A stretch of DNA of 64,000 nucleotides from Haloarcula nitratireducens (GCF_019599505.1 NZ_RKLT01000001.1:744001-808000), one strand, 5' to 3'; counted from the first letter of the stretch, positions 7,438-16,794 are shown. The notes: generated by a model not told the origin, from the letters alone. Made by a program: numbers and translations.

Positions 7438-9087
7438 ATGATGCAGTCGTCGCTGTGGGGGTGGGCGGCCGCGGTGCCGTTCCGACCGCTGGCCGTCGTG
7501 GTCGCCGTCGCCGTCGCGCTGGTCGCGCTGCGTCGCCTCGCCGGCGGGCGACTGCTGGATCCGCTCCGCCGTCGCCTCCTGTTCGGGATACCGTGGGGAA
7601 CGCTGCTGACGATGGCGGGCGTCCTCGCTATCTACTGGTTCGTACAGGGAGCCTGGTGGCACGCGCGGCCGCTGGTGACGCCGTTCCGGACGTGGTCGTA
7701 CTTCTACCCGCTCGGTATGTTGACCGGCCCCTTCACCCACGCCGGGGAGGGTCACGTCACGGGGAACCTCATGGCGACGCTCGTCTACGGCACCGTCGTC
7801 GAGTACGTGTGGGGCCACTATCCGCGAGAGCGCGGCACGCAGACGTTCTCCTCGCTCGCGACGAACCCGTTCGCGCGGATCCTCGCGGTTCCGGCGGCGA
7901 TGGCCGTCGTCGGCGTATTCACCGGCGTCTTCGCCATCGGTCCCGTCGTCGGCTTCTCCGGCGTGGTGTTCGCGCTCGCCGGGTTCGCCCTCGTCACGCG
8001 CCCGTTCCTCTTTCTCGGAGCCTTTCTCGCCAACCGCATCGTCGACCTCGTCTACACGGCGCTTCGCTACCCCGAACCGACCGTCGGCGGCGCGACCCGC
8101 TACATCACGCCGTGGTGGGCCGACATCGCCATCCAGGGCCACGCCATCGGACTGCTAGGGGGCGTCGTGGTCGCCGGGATGCTCCTCCGGGCCCGCGAGG
8201 AGCGACCGCGGCCGACGGGCGTGTTCTTCGCCACGCTCGTCTTCGCCATCTCGAACGGTCTCTGGGCGGTGTACCTCCCTGTCGGCGGCGGCCGGTTCAC
8301 GCTGTACCGGTGGCTCGGCACGGGACTCGTCTTCCTCCTCGCGCTCCTGCTCGCGGCCGGGACGAGGCCGCTCGACGGCCGCTTCCCTCGCTTCGAGTGG
8401 CACGGCCCCTCGATTGCGACTCTCGTCATAGTGATCGCGCTCGGCGCGCTCTGTCTGGCGTCGGTACCGACGAACCTCGTCCAGATCGGTCCCGACGAGG
8501 TGCCCGAAGACGGAGTCGAAGTCAGGGACTACGTCGTCACCTACGACGAGAACGTCCGGGACGCCTACGTCGGCGGTATCCCGACCCCGTTCGGCATCGG
8601 CGAGGCCCAGACCAACGTCTCCCAGAGCGGCGTCGTCGTCGCCAACGCCGACCGGGAGGTGTGGATCGCGGCGGTGCCGAAGGGCCGGCTCTCCCTGAAC
8701 GAGCGCGTTCCCGTGATCGTCGGCGGCGTGGGCTGGCGCGAGACGGTGTACGCCAACCGCACGGGCTGGTCGGTGCTGGGCAACGACACCGTCTACCGGG
8801 TCCAACTCCGCCGCGAGGGCGGCGAGCGTCGGACGGCGTTCACGTCGCCGCCGTCGACGGCCGACGCCACGATCGCCGAGAGGAACGTCACGGTTCGCCC
8901 GAGCGACGCGGGATTCCAGATAGCGGTCAGCCGCGGGAATCAGACCATCGGTCGGGGGCCTATTCCAGCGAATATGACGGCCAGCACCATCGGCGGCCTC
9001 ACGTTCGACCGCAACCGGACGCGGCTGTACGCGGGCGAGAACGGGACGCGCGTGATCGTCGCGGAGAAGCGGAAACCGCGGAACTGA
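7438..9087 (+). CDS. Rhomboid family intramembrane serine protease with long extracytoplasmic C-terminus
   Basis: 549 residues. The membrane part (about 15-355) contains the rhomboid core: HVTGN at about 106-110, the catalytic Ser174 in GFSG and the catalytic His235 in AIQGHAIGLLGG. After the last helix (about 335-355) a soluble domain of about 190 residues follows, with several N-x-S/T sites (RNVTV, GNQTI, NMTAS, ENGT), a composition typical of the outer face. Rhomboids cleave membrane proteins within the bilayer; substrates here are unknown. Most rhomboids lack this C-terminal domain, which I cannot assign. MM start at 7438 or 7441. Confidence 0.85.
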   Translation: MMQSSLWGWAAAVPFRPLAVVVAVAVALVALRRLAGGRLLDPLRRRLLFGIPWGTLLTMAGVLAIYWFVQGAWWHARPLVTPFRTWSYFYPLGMLTGPFTHAGEGHVTGNLMATLVYGTVVEYVWGHYPRERGTQTFSSLATNPFARILAVPAAMAVVGVFTGVFAIGPVVGFSGVVFALAGFALVTRPFLFLGAFLANRIVDLVYTALRYPEPTVGGATRYITPWWADIAIQGHAIGLLGGVVVAGMLLRAREERPRPTGVFFATLVFAISNGLWAVYLPVGGGRFTLYRWLGTGLVFLLALLLAAGTRPLDGRFPRFEWHGPSIATLVIVIALGALCLASVPTNLVQIGPDEVPEDGVEVRDYVVTYDENVRDAYVGGIPTPFGIGEAQTNVSQSGVVVANADREVWIAAVPKGRLSLNERVPVIVGGVGWRETVYANRTGWSVLGNDTVYRVQLRREGGERRTAFTSPPSTADATIAERNVTVRPSDAGFQIAVSRGNQTIGRGPIPANMTASTIGGLTFDRNRTRLYAGENGTRVIVAEKRKPRN

Positions 9088-9110
9088 CGAGGGGCGGCGA
9101 TGATGCCCCG

Positions 9111-9734
9111 CTAGTCCCAGACGATGCGGTACACTTCCGCGGTGATGACCTGCGACTCCTGGTCGTGGAAGTCGAACTGGCGGGGGAGGTCGAACTCGGC
9201 TTCGAAGGCGTGGGTCACCTCGCCGCCGTTGTCCGCGGCGAAGGACTCGACGAACTCGCGGCTTCCCTCGTTGTGGACGGAGTAGGAGACTTCCGACACC
9301 TCGGCGGCCGTTTCGAGGAAGCCGCGGTCGGCGTGTTCGTTGCCCGACTGCGCGCCGAAGGGCGGGTTCATGACGACGGTGGTCTCCTCCGGCGGGCAGA
9401 GCGGGGCCCGCGTCGCGTCGGCGCGCACCCACGAGACGGAGGTGGTCGAGCCGACCTTGCGCTCGTTCTTCCGGGCCGTCGAGAGCGGTGCGGGGTCGAT
9501 ATCGAGGCCGACGACGGTGTCCGGTCCCCTGAGCGCCGCACCGAGCGCCAGCATGCCGGTCCCGCATCCGAGATCGACGACAGTGCGGTCCTGAACGTCG
9601 CCTTGGAGGTCCGCCGTGTGGACGAGATGTGCCGCCAGTTCCGGAGGCGTCCGGTACTGTTCGAGGTCTGCCCGTGGGTCGTCGAACCCGGCGACGACGG
9701 CGAGTTGCTGGGCGAGGGCGCTCTTTGTCGGCAT
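9111..9734 (-). CDS. METTL5-like RNA N6-adenine methyltransferase
   Basis: 207 residues, starting at MPTKSALAQQLAVVAGF; a longer in-frame start at 9761 is possible but less likely. The class I SAM-binding fold shows VVDLGCGTGMLALGAAL (motif I), VGLDID and the amino-methyltransferase motif NPPFG at about residues 122-126. Archaeal relatives of METTL5 modify an adenosine in small-subunit rRNA and work with a Trm112 partner; that role is inferred. It lies head-to-tail upstream of nothing obvious and is transcribed in the same direction as dph2, which starts over 1 kb away on the same strand. Confidence 0.8.
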   Translation of the reverse strand: MPTKSALAQQLAVVAGFDDPRADLEQYRTPPELAAHLVHTADLQGDVQDRTVVDLGCGTGMLALGAALRGPDTVVGLDIDPAPLSTARKNERKVGSTTSVSWVRADATRAPLCPPEETTVVMNPPFGAQSGNEHADRGFLETAAEVSEVSYSVHNEGSREFVESFAADNGGEVTHAFEAEFDLPRQFDFHDQESQVITAEVYRIVWD

Positions 9735-9801
9735 CAGCGGGGATACGCCAGATTCATGCAAAAACCTTTGGGAATGCCTGGGAGTTATTCGTACTTCATC
9801 C

Positions 9802-10848
9802 TCACCACGTCCCGTGGAAGGTGTCGAACTCCAGCGAGTCGAGCGGCTTCTCGCCGATGGCGATCTCGTACTCGCCGGGGGTGAGCATCGGCTTCTTGAA
9901 CTGCGGGCCGTCGTCGGTGGTGATGCGCGGACAGCCGGTGTTGACGTAGGCGTCCATCCCGAAGTTGGTCAGGCGGTCTGGCGTCACCTCGTCCATCGTG
10001 ATGAGGTAGGCGTCGTCGTTGTTCTCGACGATCTCCTGGGCCTTCTCCCAGCGGCCCTGCCCGATTTTCGTACAGAAGATGACGCCCCACTGTTCGGCGT
10101 CCATCGCCTTGTGGACCGACGCGTAGCGCTGTTTCATGAACTGCTCCGTGTCGGCGATGGTCAGGGCGTTGTTGACCGGGTCGGCGATGACGACCTTCTT
10201 CTCGGGGTGTTCCATCGCCAGGCCGAGCGGGTGGAACTTGCCGCCGCCGACGTAGAGGATCTGATCGGCGTCGACGTCGGCGCTGGCGTAGTTACAGCCG
10301 AGCACCTGCCCCTCGTGGGTCAGGCGGTCGTCGCCCTTGCGGACGTGGACCTCGTAGCCCCGCTCCTCGAGCCACGAGCGCATCTCGTCGAACTTGTTCA
10401 TGTGCTGGGCGGTCGTCACGAGGCCCACGTCGGGGTCCTCGTCCGGACTCGCCAGCTTCTCCTCCGTGGCCCGCTCCATCATCGGGAAGACGTCGACGTT
10501 CGAGAACAGCGGGACGTAGATGATCTTGTCAGACTCCTTCATCGGGGAGTGGCCGAAGTGGACGAACACGTCGGTTCGGCGCATCATGTAGGTGTCGAGG
10601 TCGCAGGCCCCGTAACAGGGCTGGCCCGACATCATTACCTGCACGTCGTCCGGGAGCGTCTCCCGCAGGTCGTCGGTGACGGCGGGGCCGCGCCGCTTGA
10701 GTCCCTCGGGGAACTGCAACCCGACCGTCTCGGCGTCGCGCTCCTCGACCGCCTCGACGATGCGGTCGATCTCGTAGTCCCACTCCCGGTCGTGCTTCAG
10801 CGAGAGGCCCGTGTTTCGGAGGTCGCCCTCGGTACGCTCTTGGCTCAT
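9802..10848 (-). CDS. dph2: Diphthamide biosynthesis enzyme Dph2
   Basis: 348 residues with the Dph2 three-domain layout. Cysteines sit in SGQPCYGACD (78, 82), VLGCNYA (185) and NTGCPRI (306), the positions where archaeal Dph2 holds its 4Fe-4S cluster. The enzyme transfers a 3-amino-3-carboxypropyl group from SAM to the target His of translation elongation factor 2, the first step of diphthamide formation. Archaea use a Dph2 homodimer. Length is normal and the start MSQERTEGDL is clear. No diphthamide partner gene is adjacent. Confidence 0.95.
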   Translation of the reverse strand: MSQERTEGDLRNTGLSLKHDREWDYEIDRIVEAVEERDAETVGLQFPEGLKRRGPAVTDDLRETLPDDVQVMMSGQPCYGACDLDTYMMRRTDVFVHFGHSPMKESDKIIYVPLFSNVDVFPMMERATEEKLASPDEDPDVGLVTTAQHMNKFDEMRSWLEERGYEVHVRKGDDRLTHEGQVLGCNYASADVDADQILYVGGGKFHPLGLAMEHPEKKVVIADPVNNALTIADTEQFMKQRYASVHKAMDAEQWGVIFCTKIGQGRWEKAQEIVENNDDAYLITMDEVTPDRLTNFGMDAYVNTGCPRITTDDGPQFKKPMLTPGEYEIAIGEKPLDSLEFDTFHGTW

Positions 10849-10939
10849 TGAGACGGCTTACTGCCTCGCGGTGTAAAACCTCCGCGCTTCCGGGTGGGGT
10901 TCCGGCAGGTCTATACATCGCCAGTCCTAATCCCGCGAC

Positions 10940-11338
10940 GTGAGCATCGAGAGCGACACCGCCGCCGACCCGACCGACGACAGCGTCGAGGAACTCGCCG
11001 CGGAGTTCGGCGAGGCCATCACCGAACTGCCGGTGTACCAGCGCTACCTCGAAGCCAAGGAGGCCGTCGAGAACCACGAGGAGGCCCAGAAGGCCATCCA
11101 GGAGTTCGAGCAACTCCGCGAGGAGTTCCAGCTCGCCCGCCAGACCGGCCGCGCCTCCCAGGAGGACCTCCGGAAACTACAGGACGCCCAAGAAGAGCTT
11201 CACGACATCCCCGTGATGAGCGAGTACCTCCAGGTCCAGAACGACCTCGAACTCCGCCTGCAGGAACTCAACGAACTCGTCTCCGAGCAGCTGACCGTCG
11301 ACTTCGGGCAGAAGGCCGGCGGCTGCTGCGAGGACTGA
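10940..11338 (+). CDS. YlbF/YmcA family protein
   Basis: 132 residues, nearly all helical and acidic, matching the YlbF/YmcA (former DUF964) family: LPVYQRYLEAKEAVENHEEA, then a long helix (EFEQLREEF) and MSEYLQVQNDLELRLQELN. It ends in GGCCED, giving a Cys pair. In Bacillus, YlbF and YmcA act with YaaT in RNA processing and biofilm control and the complex carries iron-sulfur clusters; the archaeal role is unknown. Start GTG at 10940 follows CTATACA at 10911-10917 by 23 nt, fitting a leaderless mRNA. Confidence 0.8.
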   Translation: MSIESDTAADPTDDSVEELAAEFGEAITELPVYQRYLEAKEAVENHEEAQKAIQEFEQLREEFQLARQTGRASQEDLRKLQDAQEELHDIPVMSEYLQVQNDLELRLQELNELVSEQLTVDFGQKAGGCCED

Positions 11339-11460
11339 CGCGGAGCGTCTCCTTTTGGGAAGTCGGTCCCTCGACCGCCGGTCCGAGGTGAGTTCGCCTC
11401 GCTCAGAACTGCGAGGAACCACCACAACACATATTTAAATCGTCGTGCGAGAGACGCATC

Positions 11461-12813
11461 GTGCGCGAACTGCTCTCCAATCGAACCTTCCTCCGCCTGC
11501 TCGTCGGCCGGCTGGTGACCAACGCCGGCGACAGCATCTACTACGTCGCGGCGCTGTGGCTGGTCCACGACCTCACCCAGTCGACGTTCTACACCGGCGT
11601 CGCCTCCTTCCTGGTGATGGTCCCCGGCCTGCTCTCCTTCGCGGTCGGGCCGCTGGTCGACGACGTGGAAGTGCGGTGGGCGCTCGTCGTGACGCAGGCC
11701 GTGCAGGGCCTGCTCGTGTTGACGATCCCGGCCGCGGCGTGGTTCGACGCGCTGACGGTCGAACTCGTCCTCGTCGTCATCCCGCTGGCGTCGCTCGTGA
11801 ACCTCATGACCTACCCGGCGCAGTCCGCCGCGCTCCCCCGCGCCGTCGGCCGGGAGAACCTCTCGTCGGCCAACGCGGTGTTCAACACCGCCCACGAGGG
11901 CGTCAACATGGCGTTCAACGCGGTGGGCGGCGTCCTCGTCGGGCTGGCCGCGATCGGTGCCGTCGGCGCGTTCCTCGTCGACGCGGCGACGTTCGGCGTC
12001 GCGATCCTGCTGTTCGCCGGTCTCGCCCTGCCCGAGCGCAGGGGCGACCCCGACGGGGACGGCGCTGACGCCGACGACGCGAACCCCGGCGGCGAAGTGA
12101 CGGCCGCTCCCGACGGCGGAGACACCGAGCGAGCGGGTGCCGATTCGGAGTCGCTCCGCGAGCGGACGCGGCGGTACGTCGGCGACTTCCGCGACGGCGT
12201 CGACTACCTCCGCGGGACGGCGTTCGTTCCGGTTTTGCTCCCACAGATCTTCATCAGCTTCGCCACGGGGATGATGCTCGCTATCCTCCCCGCCTTCGCC
12301 GAACTCCGCGGGAGCGCCGGCCTGTACGGCGTCTTGCTCTCGGCACTGGCCGCGGGCGCGCTCGTCGGGTCGGTGCTCTCGGCGCGGCTCGACCGCGTGC
12401 CCTACGGCTACTTCATGCTCGGCGGGACGGCGCTGACCGGTCTCGCGTGGATCGGCGCGGGCCTCGCGACGTGGACGCCGGTCATCGTCGCGTTCTTCGC
12501 GCTCGCGATCGTCTACTCGGGCGGCAACAGCGTCCTCTTCGATACGCTCGTCCAGACGGTCGTTCCGGAGCAAAAGTTGGGACGGGTGACGAGTGCGATG
12601 TCGACGCTCGGGCAGGTCGCGACGCCGTTCGGGTCGCTCCTCGGCGGGGCGGCGGCGGCCGTCGTCGGCCCGGTCCCCATCGTCCTGTTCGTCGGCGGCG
12701 CGAACTTCGTCGGGACGCTGTACTTCCTCATCTCGGGGTCGCTTCGCTCGCTGCCGTCGGTCGCGAACGTGGAGTACGGCGACGAGCGAATCGAGGAGTT
12801 CCGGAGTCCGTAA
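11461..12813 (+). CDS. MFS transporter, EntS/MFS_3-like exporter
   Basis: 450 residues with about 12 helices split by an acidic cytoplasmic loop (about 200-240). FLRLLVGRLVTNAGDSIYYVAALWLV at the start and the DDVEVRW loop resemble the EntS / MFS_3 exporter group (macrolide and siderophore exporters). The paired C-terminal half keeps LSARLDRVPYG. The substrate cannot be predicted. GTG start at 11461 is preceded by ATATTTAAAT at 11431-11440, a strong conventional TATA box. The metallo-hydrolase follows 32 nt later and may be co-transcribed. Confidence 0.8.
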   Translation: MRELLSNRTFLRLLVGRLVTNAGDSIYYVAALWLVHDLTQSTFYTGVASFLVMVPGLLSFAVGPLVDDVEVRWALVVTQAVQGLLVLTIPAAAWFDALTVELVLVVIPLASLVNLMTYPAQSAALPRAVGRENLSSANAVFNTAHEGVNMAFNAVGGVLVGLAAIGAVGAFLVDAATFGVAILLFAGLALPERRGDPDGDGADADDANPGGEVTAAPDGGDTERAGADSESLRERTRRYVGDFRDGVDYLRGTAFVPVLLPQIFISFATGMMLAILPAFAELRGSAGLYGVLLSALAAGALVGSVLSARLDRVPYGYFMLGGTALTGLAWIGAGLATWTPVIVAFFALAIVYSGGNSVLFDTLVQTVVPEQKLGRVTSAMSTLGQVATPFGSLLGGAAAAVVGPVPIVLFVGGANFVGTLYFLISGSLRSLPSVANVEYGDERIEEFRSP

Positions 12814-12845
12814 CGACTTAGCCCGCCCCCGTCGCAGGCAGGAAC

Positions 12846-13676
12846 ATGACGGTTGATTCCGACTGGGACGACTGGCTCTTGCGCGCCGTCGAAGACGCCG
12901 ACCCCGACGGGCTGGCGATCTGGTATCTCGGGTGTAACGGCTTCATCCTCAAGTCCAGCGGGGACACGACGGTGTTCATCGACCCGTACCTCGGCATCGG
13001 CGACCCGCCGCGCACCGTTCGCATGGTGCCGGTGCCGTTCGACCCGACGGAGGTCCAGGAGGCCGACGCGGTACTCGGTACCCACGAGCACACCGACCAC
13101 GTCCACGGTCCCTCGCAGGCCCCGATCCTCGCGGGCACGAACGCGGACTACTACACGACCGACAGCGGCCACGACGTCGTCCGCGAAGAGGCGTGGATGG
13201 ACGACTGGTCCGTGACCGACGACCAGCTCCACGAGGTCGAGGAGGGCGACACGCTCGAGATTGGCGACCTGACGGTACACGTCGAACCGGCCAACGATCC
13301 CGACGCCGAACACCCCGTCTCCTACGTCTTCGAACACGAGTCGGGCACGTTCTTCCACGGCGGCGACGCCCGCCCTGGCGACTTCGAGCCGGTCGGCGAG
13401 GAGTACGACATCGACCTCGGCGTCCTCGCGTTCGGGACCATCGGTATGATCGACGACAGCGACACCGGCGAGCCGACGCGCACACAGTGGTACAACGACG
13501 AGAACATGATCGTCGAAGCGGCGAACGACCTCCGACTCGACCGGCTCCTGCCGAGTCACTGGGACATGTGGAAGGGGATGACGACCGAGCCGACGGTCCT
13601 GCACAACCACGCCAACAGCTTCGAATATCCCCAGTCGCTGGAAATCGCGAAGATCGGGGACCGCGTGGACCTCTGA
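12846..13676 (+). CDS. MBL-fold metallo-hydrolase (UlaG / UPF0173-like)
   Basis: 276 residues with the metallo-beta-lactamase signature THEHTDHVHG at about 79-88 (His80, His82, Asp84, His85). A further HGGDARPGDF segment supplies the bridging Asp, and LPSHWDMWKG near the C-terminus supplies the last His, as in UlaG-type lactonases. UlaG hydrolyses L-ascorbate-6-phosphate, but relatives act on many substrates, so only a hydrolase role is supported. It follows the MFS gene by 32 nt. Confidence 0.85.
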   Translation: MTVDSDWDDWLLRAVEDADPDGLAIWYLGCNGFILKSSGDTTVFIDPYLGIGDPPRTVRMVPVPFDPTEVQEADAVLGTHEHTDHVHGPSQAPILAGTNADYYTTDSGHDVVREEAWMDDWSVTDDQLHEVEEGDTLEIGDLTVHVEPANDPDAEHPVSYVFEHESGTFFHGGDARPGDFEPVGEEYDIDLGVLAFGTIGMIDDSDTGEPTRTQWYNDENMIVEAANDLRLDRLLPSHWDMWKGMTTEPTVLHNHANSFEYPQSLEIAKIGDRVDL

Positions 13677-13747
13677 CCGCAGCGGTCGAAATCAGTAACT
13701 GCGGGAGGCGAAGTAGCTTTAATACTGCGGGGTATGGACTAACAAAC

Positions 13748-14881
13748 ATGAGTGATTCGCAAACATATGAAGAGGTTACCGTCGCCTCGGATGGGGTCGC
13801 CGTCACCAAGCGGTTCGAGGCCGACGAGTTCCCCGTGCCCGCGATCGCGTTCAACGTACAGTCCCGTCGAACGGAACCGGTGACGCTCCGCCTCGTCGAC
13901 GAAGTGCCGGAGGACGTGGCCGTCGAGGACCTCGGCTTCCACCCGGAGTACGGCTCCGAGTACTGGGACATCAACGAGGACCGCATCGCTTTCGAGAAGG
14001 AGGTCGAAGCCGACGCGGACTACACGACGGTCTACGGCATCCGCGCGACCGGCACCGAAGACGTCGAGAAGTTCCTCACGGAACCGGAGATCGCGTCCGT
14101 CGACCCGCCGATGGACGAGGACGACGCCGACCTGGTGGGAAGCGGCGACGACGCGGTCAGGGACGTCATCGCGGGCGACGCCGACAGCGTCCCCGGACTG
14201 GAAGACGAAGACGACGAGGACATCGAGACGCTCGACCTGAAGGACCCGAACGGCCCCGGCGGCAGCGACGAAGCGGCGAACGGGGACGAGGCAACGGCAC
14301 CCGACGTGGAAGACGGCGTCGTCGCGGCGATGGCCGACGAGATCAGACGACAGAACGTCTCGCCCGAGGACGTTAAGCTCCTCCAGCGAGCGCTCGACGC
14401 CGTCTCTGAGGACGACGAGTCGGCGGACGGCGTCAACGAGGCGCGGATAGAGAGGATTCAGGGGGATATCTCCGACCTTCGCGCGTATACTGACGCGCTC
14501 GAAGAGTTCCTTTCGGAAAACGGGACCGGAGACCAGATGATCTCGGACTTTAGTGATCGACTGGAGCAATTCGAGTCCGAACTCGCGAGCTTCGAGTCCG
14601 AGATTCAGAGCGCGAAGTCGACCGCGCAGTCGGCGAGCGAGGACGTCGACCGACTCGACGACGACGTCGAGACCATCGAGTCCGACGTAGACGACGTGGA
14701 GGGGACCGTAGCGGAGTTGGACGGCCAGCTCGACGACCTCGAATCGGAGCTCGACTCGCTTCGCGAGGAGATCGGCGACGGCGAAGTGGACGAACGTCTC
14801 ACGACCCTCGAAGACGAGATCGAGGACCTCAAAGCGTGGCGCGAACAGCTCTCGTCGGTCATCGGCGGCGGCGGCAACTGA
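13748..14881 (+). CDS. Acidic coiled-coil protein with N-terminal beta domain
   Basis: 377 residues. An N-terminal domain (about 1-115) is beta-rich (FEVTVASDGVAVTKRFEAD type) with no family I can name. An Asp-rich linker (about 120-190) follows, then a long coiled coil (about 205-370) with clear heptads such as LDDLESELDSLREEIG. Haloarchaeal proteins of this type are usually hypothetical. TTTAATA at 13718-13724 lies 24 nt before the ATG at 13748, fixing the start and indicating a leaderless mRNA. It could scaffold the cell envelope or chromosome; that is speculation. Confidence 0.65.
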   Translation: MSDSQTYEEVTVASDGVAVTKRFEADEFPVPAIAFNVQSRRTEPVTLRLVDEVPEDVAVEDLGFHPEYGSEYWDINEDRIAFEKEVEADADYTTVYGIRATGTEDVEKFLTEPEIASVDPPMDEDDADLVGSGDDAVRDVIAGDADSVPGLEDEDDEDIETLDLKDPNGPGGSDEAANGDEATAPDVEDGVVAAMADEIRRQNVSPEDVKLLQRALDAVSEDDESADGVNEARIERIQGDISDLRAYTDALEEFLSENGTGDQMISDFSDRLEQFESELASFESEIQSAKSTAQSASEDVDRLDDDVETIESDVDDVEGTVAELDGQLDDLESELDSLREEIGDGEVDERLTTLEDEIEDLKAWREQLSSVIGGGGN

Positions 14882-14943
14882 CCGAGCCGCGGTTCTCGTC
14901 TGAATCGAACTGGTTTTACCGCTCGCACCTGTGGATTCCCGTA

Positions 14944-15840
14944 ATGACGACGACCAGGGTGGCCGTGCCGCGAAAGGGCAGGCCCCTCGAAGCCGTCCTC
15001 GAACGGCTCGCGTCTCGGACCGGGACCGCCGAGTTGGCCGACGACATCATCTCGACGCTTCGCTACGAGAAGGCCATCACCAAGGGGAACCAGCGCGCCG
15101 ACGACGACGTCTACCATCGCCTCGCCGAGTACTCGACGCTCTCGGACCCGCGCCGGCCGGAGTACACGCTGCTCCGGGACGACCGCGACGGGATGCCGCG
15201 CCGCGTCGTCTTCGACAGCGTCACCGTCCCGACCGACCACGGCGACGTGCAGCTGATCGGCCGCGAGGAACCGTTCCGCGCCCTCCGGACCCACGAGTTC
15301 GCGCTCGGCTTCGACAGCGCCGACCTCGTCTTGGAGGAGGTCGTCCAGTTGCGAGACGACCCGCTCGCGAGCATCGGCGAGATAAACGACCGCATCGACC
15401 CGCTCGATACGGACGTCCGGGTCGTCACCGGGCTCGGCGATACGGTCTATCACACGTTGTTAGCGATACCCGACGTGATCGACGCCCAGGACCGAGCGTT
15501 GAACCGGGAGTTCGTCACCGAGTACGAGGGCGAGTTGTGTATCTCGCCGCGCTACGAGCGGCTCGTCGAGGCGGTGCTGGGAACGGCGGCCCTGGACGGG
15601 ATCACGTTCACCTACCCCGACAACGGCGACGAGGAGGAGGCCGACATCGCCGAGACGGGCATCGGCGTCTACCTCACGGTGACGGGATCGACCGCGCGCG
15701 ACCACGACCTCGAACTCGGCGAGCGCCTCTTCCCGAGCGAGACCGTCCTCCTGGAGAACGCCAGCGAAGGCGACGATACAACCCGGCGAGTCGCCGACCT
15801 CTTTACCGCCCCCGAGGAGACGGCGCTGCAGTCGGTCTGA
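14944..15840 (+). CDS. HisG-like protein (ATP phosphoribosyltransferase paralogue?)
   Basis: 298 residues. It begins TTTRVAVPRKGRPLEAVLERL, close to the (R-I-A-V-P-K-G-R) start of HisG, and near the C-terminus has GIGVYLTVTGSTARDHDLEL, which resembles the HisG PRPP-loop signature but is about three residues shorter and lacks its Asp. The middle (about 45-190) is not typical HisG. HisG catalyses the first step of histidine synthesis; the altered loop argues for a diverged paralogue with another ligand. The start follows the coiled-coil gene by 62 nt; a longer start is unlikely because it would overlap that gene. Confidence 0.45.
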   Translation: MTTTRVAVPRKGRPLEAVLERLASRTGTAELADDIISTLRYEKAITKGNQRADDDVYHRLAEYSTLSDPRRPEYTLLRDDRDGMPRRVVFDSVTVPTDHGDVQLIGREEPFRALRTHEFALGFDSADLVLEEVVQLRDDPLASIGEINDRIDPLDTDVRVVTGLGDTVYHTLLAIPDVIDAQDRALNREFVTEYEGELCISPRYERLVEAVLGTAALDGITFTYPDNGDEEEADIAETGIGVYLTVTGSTARDHDLELGERLFPSETVLLENASEGDDTTRRVADLFTAPEETALQSV

Positions 15841-15879
15841 GCGCTGCCGCTTACCGGTACGAGCGGGTTACCGGCCGCG

Positions 15880-16488
15880 TTAGCGTTCCTGGTACCAGTG
15901 GGCAGTTGCACAGGCGGCGAGGGCGAGGAGGACGCCACCGGTGAGGAGTTCGGCAGCGAGAATCTGCCCGGCGATTTGATTGACGAGAACGCCGACCGCC
16001 CCCATGGCCGCCACCGCAGCGTAGTAGCGATACCACGCTCGCCCGGTGTTCGCTTCGCCGTCGAGGTAGCCGCTGAGCACCGTCGAGTTAGGGCCCAGCG
16101 CGACGGTGCCCGTCTCGCGGTCGAACTCGACGATTCCCAGCCCGTCCATCTTCGGGAGGTGACACTGATACAGGGAGACGTAGACGCGCTTTCGCTGTTG
16201 CTCTCCGAGCGAATCGACCGTCGTGTCGTTCTCCCGGGCCGCGACGTGTTCGGAAACGGAACTGACCGAGACCGACGCCTCGTCCGAGGCGAAGAGCAGC
16301 GAGAGGGTCGCGCGTCTGCGCTCGTTTTTCAAGATGTCGAACAGTTCGCTGTCGGTGAGAGGCGCGGCGGTCGAATCCACGCGTTCCGCAGCGCTGTCGC
16401 CGCTACTGTCGGCTGATTCGGTCGACCCGTCGGCTTCGTCCGGCGCGTTCGGCTTCGATCTCGCCTGTGGATTCGCGTTATCTGTCAC
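15880..16488 (-). CDS. DUF7344 winged-helix protein with two membrane helices
   Basis: 202 residues: an acidic, Ser-rich N-terminus (about 1-45), a DUF7344 winged-helix domain (about 45-135: SELFDILKNERRRATLSLLF, then QQRKRVYVSLYQCHLPKMDG) and two membrane helices at the end (about 155-195). DUF7344 is a common haloarchaeal domain resembling transcription regulators; a membrane-attached form might sense envelope state. The closest relatives in this window are the genes at 16795, 55203 and 59765, which share the KRVYVSLYQxHLPK core. A TATATA near 16564-16570 may drive it. Confidence 0.8.
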   Translation of the reverse strand: MTDNANPQARSKPNAPDEADGSTESADSSGDSAAERVDSTAAPLTDSELFDILKNERRRATLSLLFASDEASVSVSSVSEHVAARENDTTVDSLGEQQRKRVYVSLYQCHLPKMDGLGIVEFDRETGTVALGPNSTVLSGYLDGEANTGRAWYRYYAAVAAMGAVGVLVNQIAGQILAAELLTGGVLLALAACATAHWYQER

Positions 16489-16794
16489 GGTTAGTTGAAT
16501 TTCGGGAGCGGGGTCCGGCGACGGTGCGGTAGCGACGGTTCCACTTCTTACCTGACAATCGAAGTATATAGCTCTTTCCGGGTTTCTAACCAGTTCGATG
16601 GCGAAGCGACCGGCTGTCGGGACCGCCCCGACGCGTCGCGGGCGCCGGTATTAGGTTCGGACCTAGCTGCCGCCGAAGGCAGTAATCCGGCCTGTCTCGG
16701 GAGTAACGACGCTGTAACAAATGGGTGTCCGATTATCGGTACGTTCGTGTCGTCTCGGACGACAGCCAGATGAACAGCCTCCTCACCAACCGCA
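16489..16794. other. Divergent intergenic region between two DUF7344 genes
   Basis: TATATA at about 16565-16570 could serve the minus-strand gene. GTAACAAATGG at 16714-16724 is a weaker match to the CCATAACAAWG element and points right. GTG at 16747 lies 27 nt after that match and reads 8 codons to TGA, overlapping an ATG at 16770 that reads 16 codons into the start of the next gene. No longer gene is seen. Confidence 0.35.

Noticed and set aside
7408..9567. Long Arg-rich frames antisense to the rhomboid and methyltransferase genes
   Set aside because: GC-rich shadow frames; composition is Arg/Gly/Pro-rich, opposite to haloarchaeal proteins.
11200..12573. 457-codon frame antisense to the MFS transporter gene
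   Set aside because: Shadow of a high-GC gene; the plus strand has clear membrane helices and a promoter.
13193..13747. Upstream extension of the coiled-coil protein
   Set aside because: It overlaps the metallo-hydrolase gene in another frame and is Arg-rich; the TATA box fixes the start at 13748.
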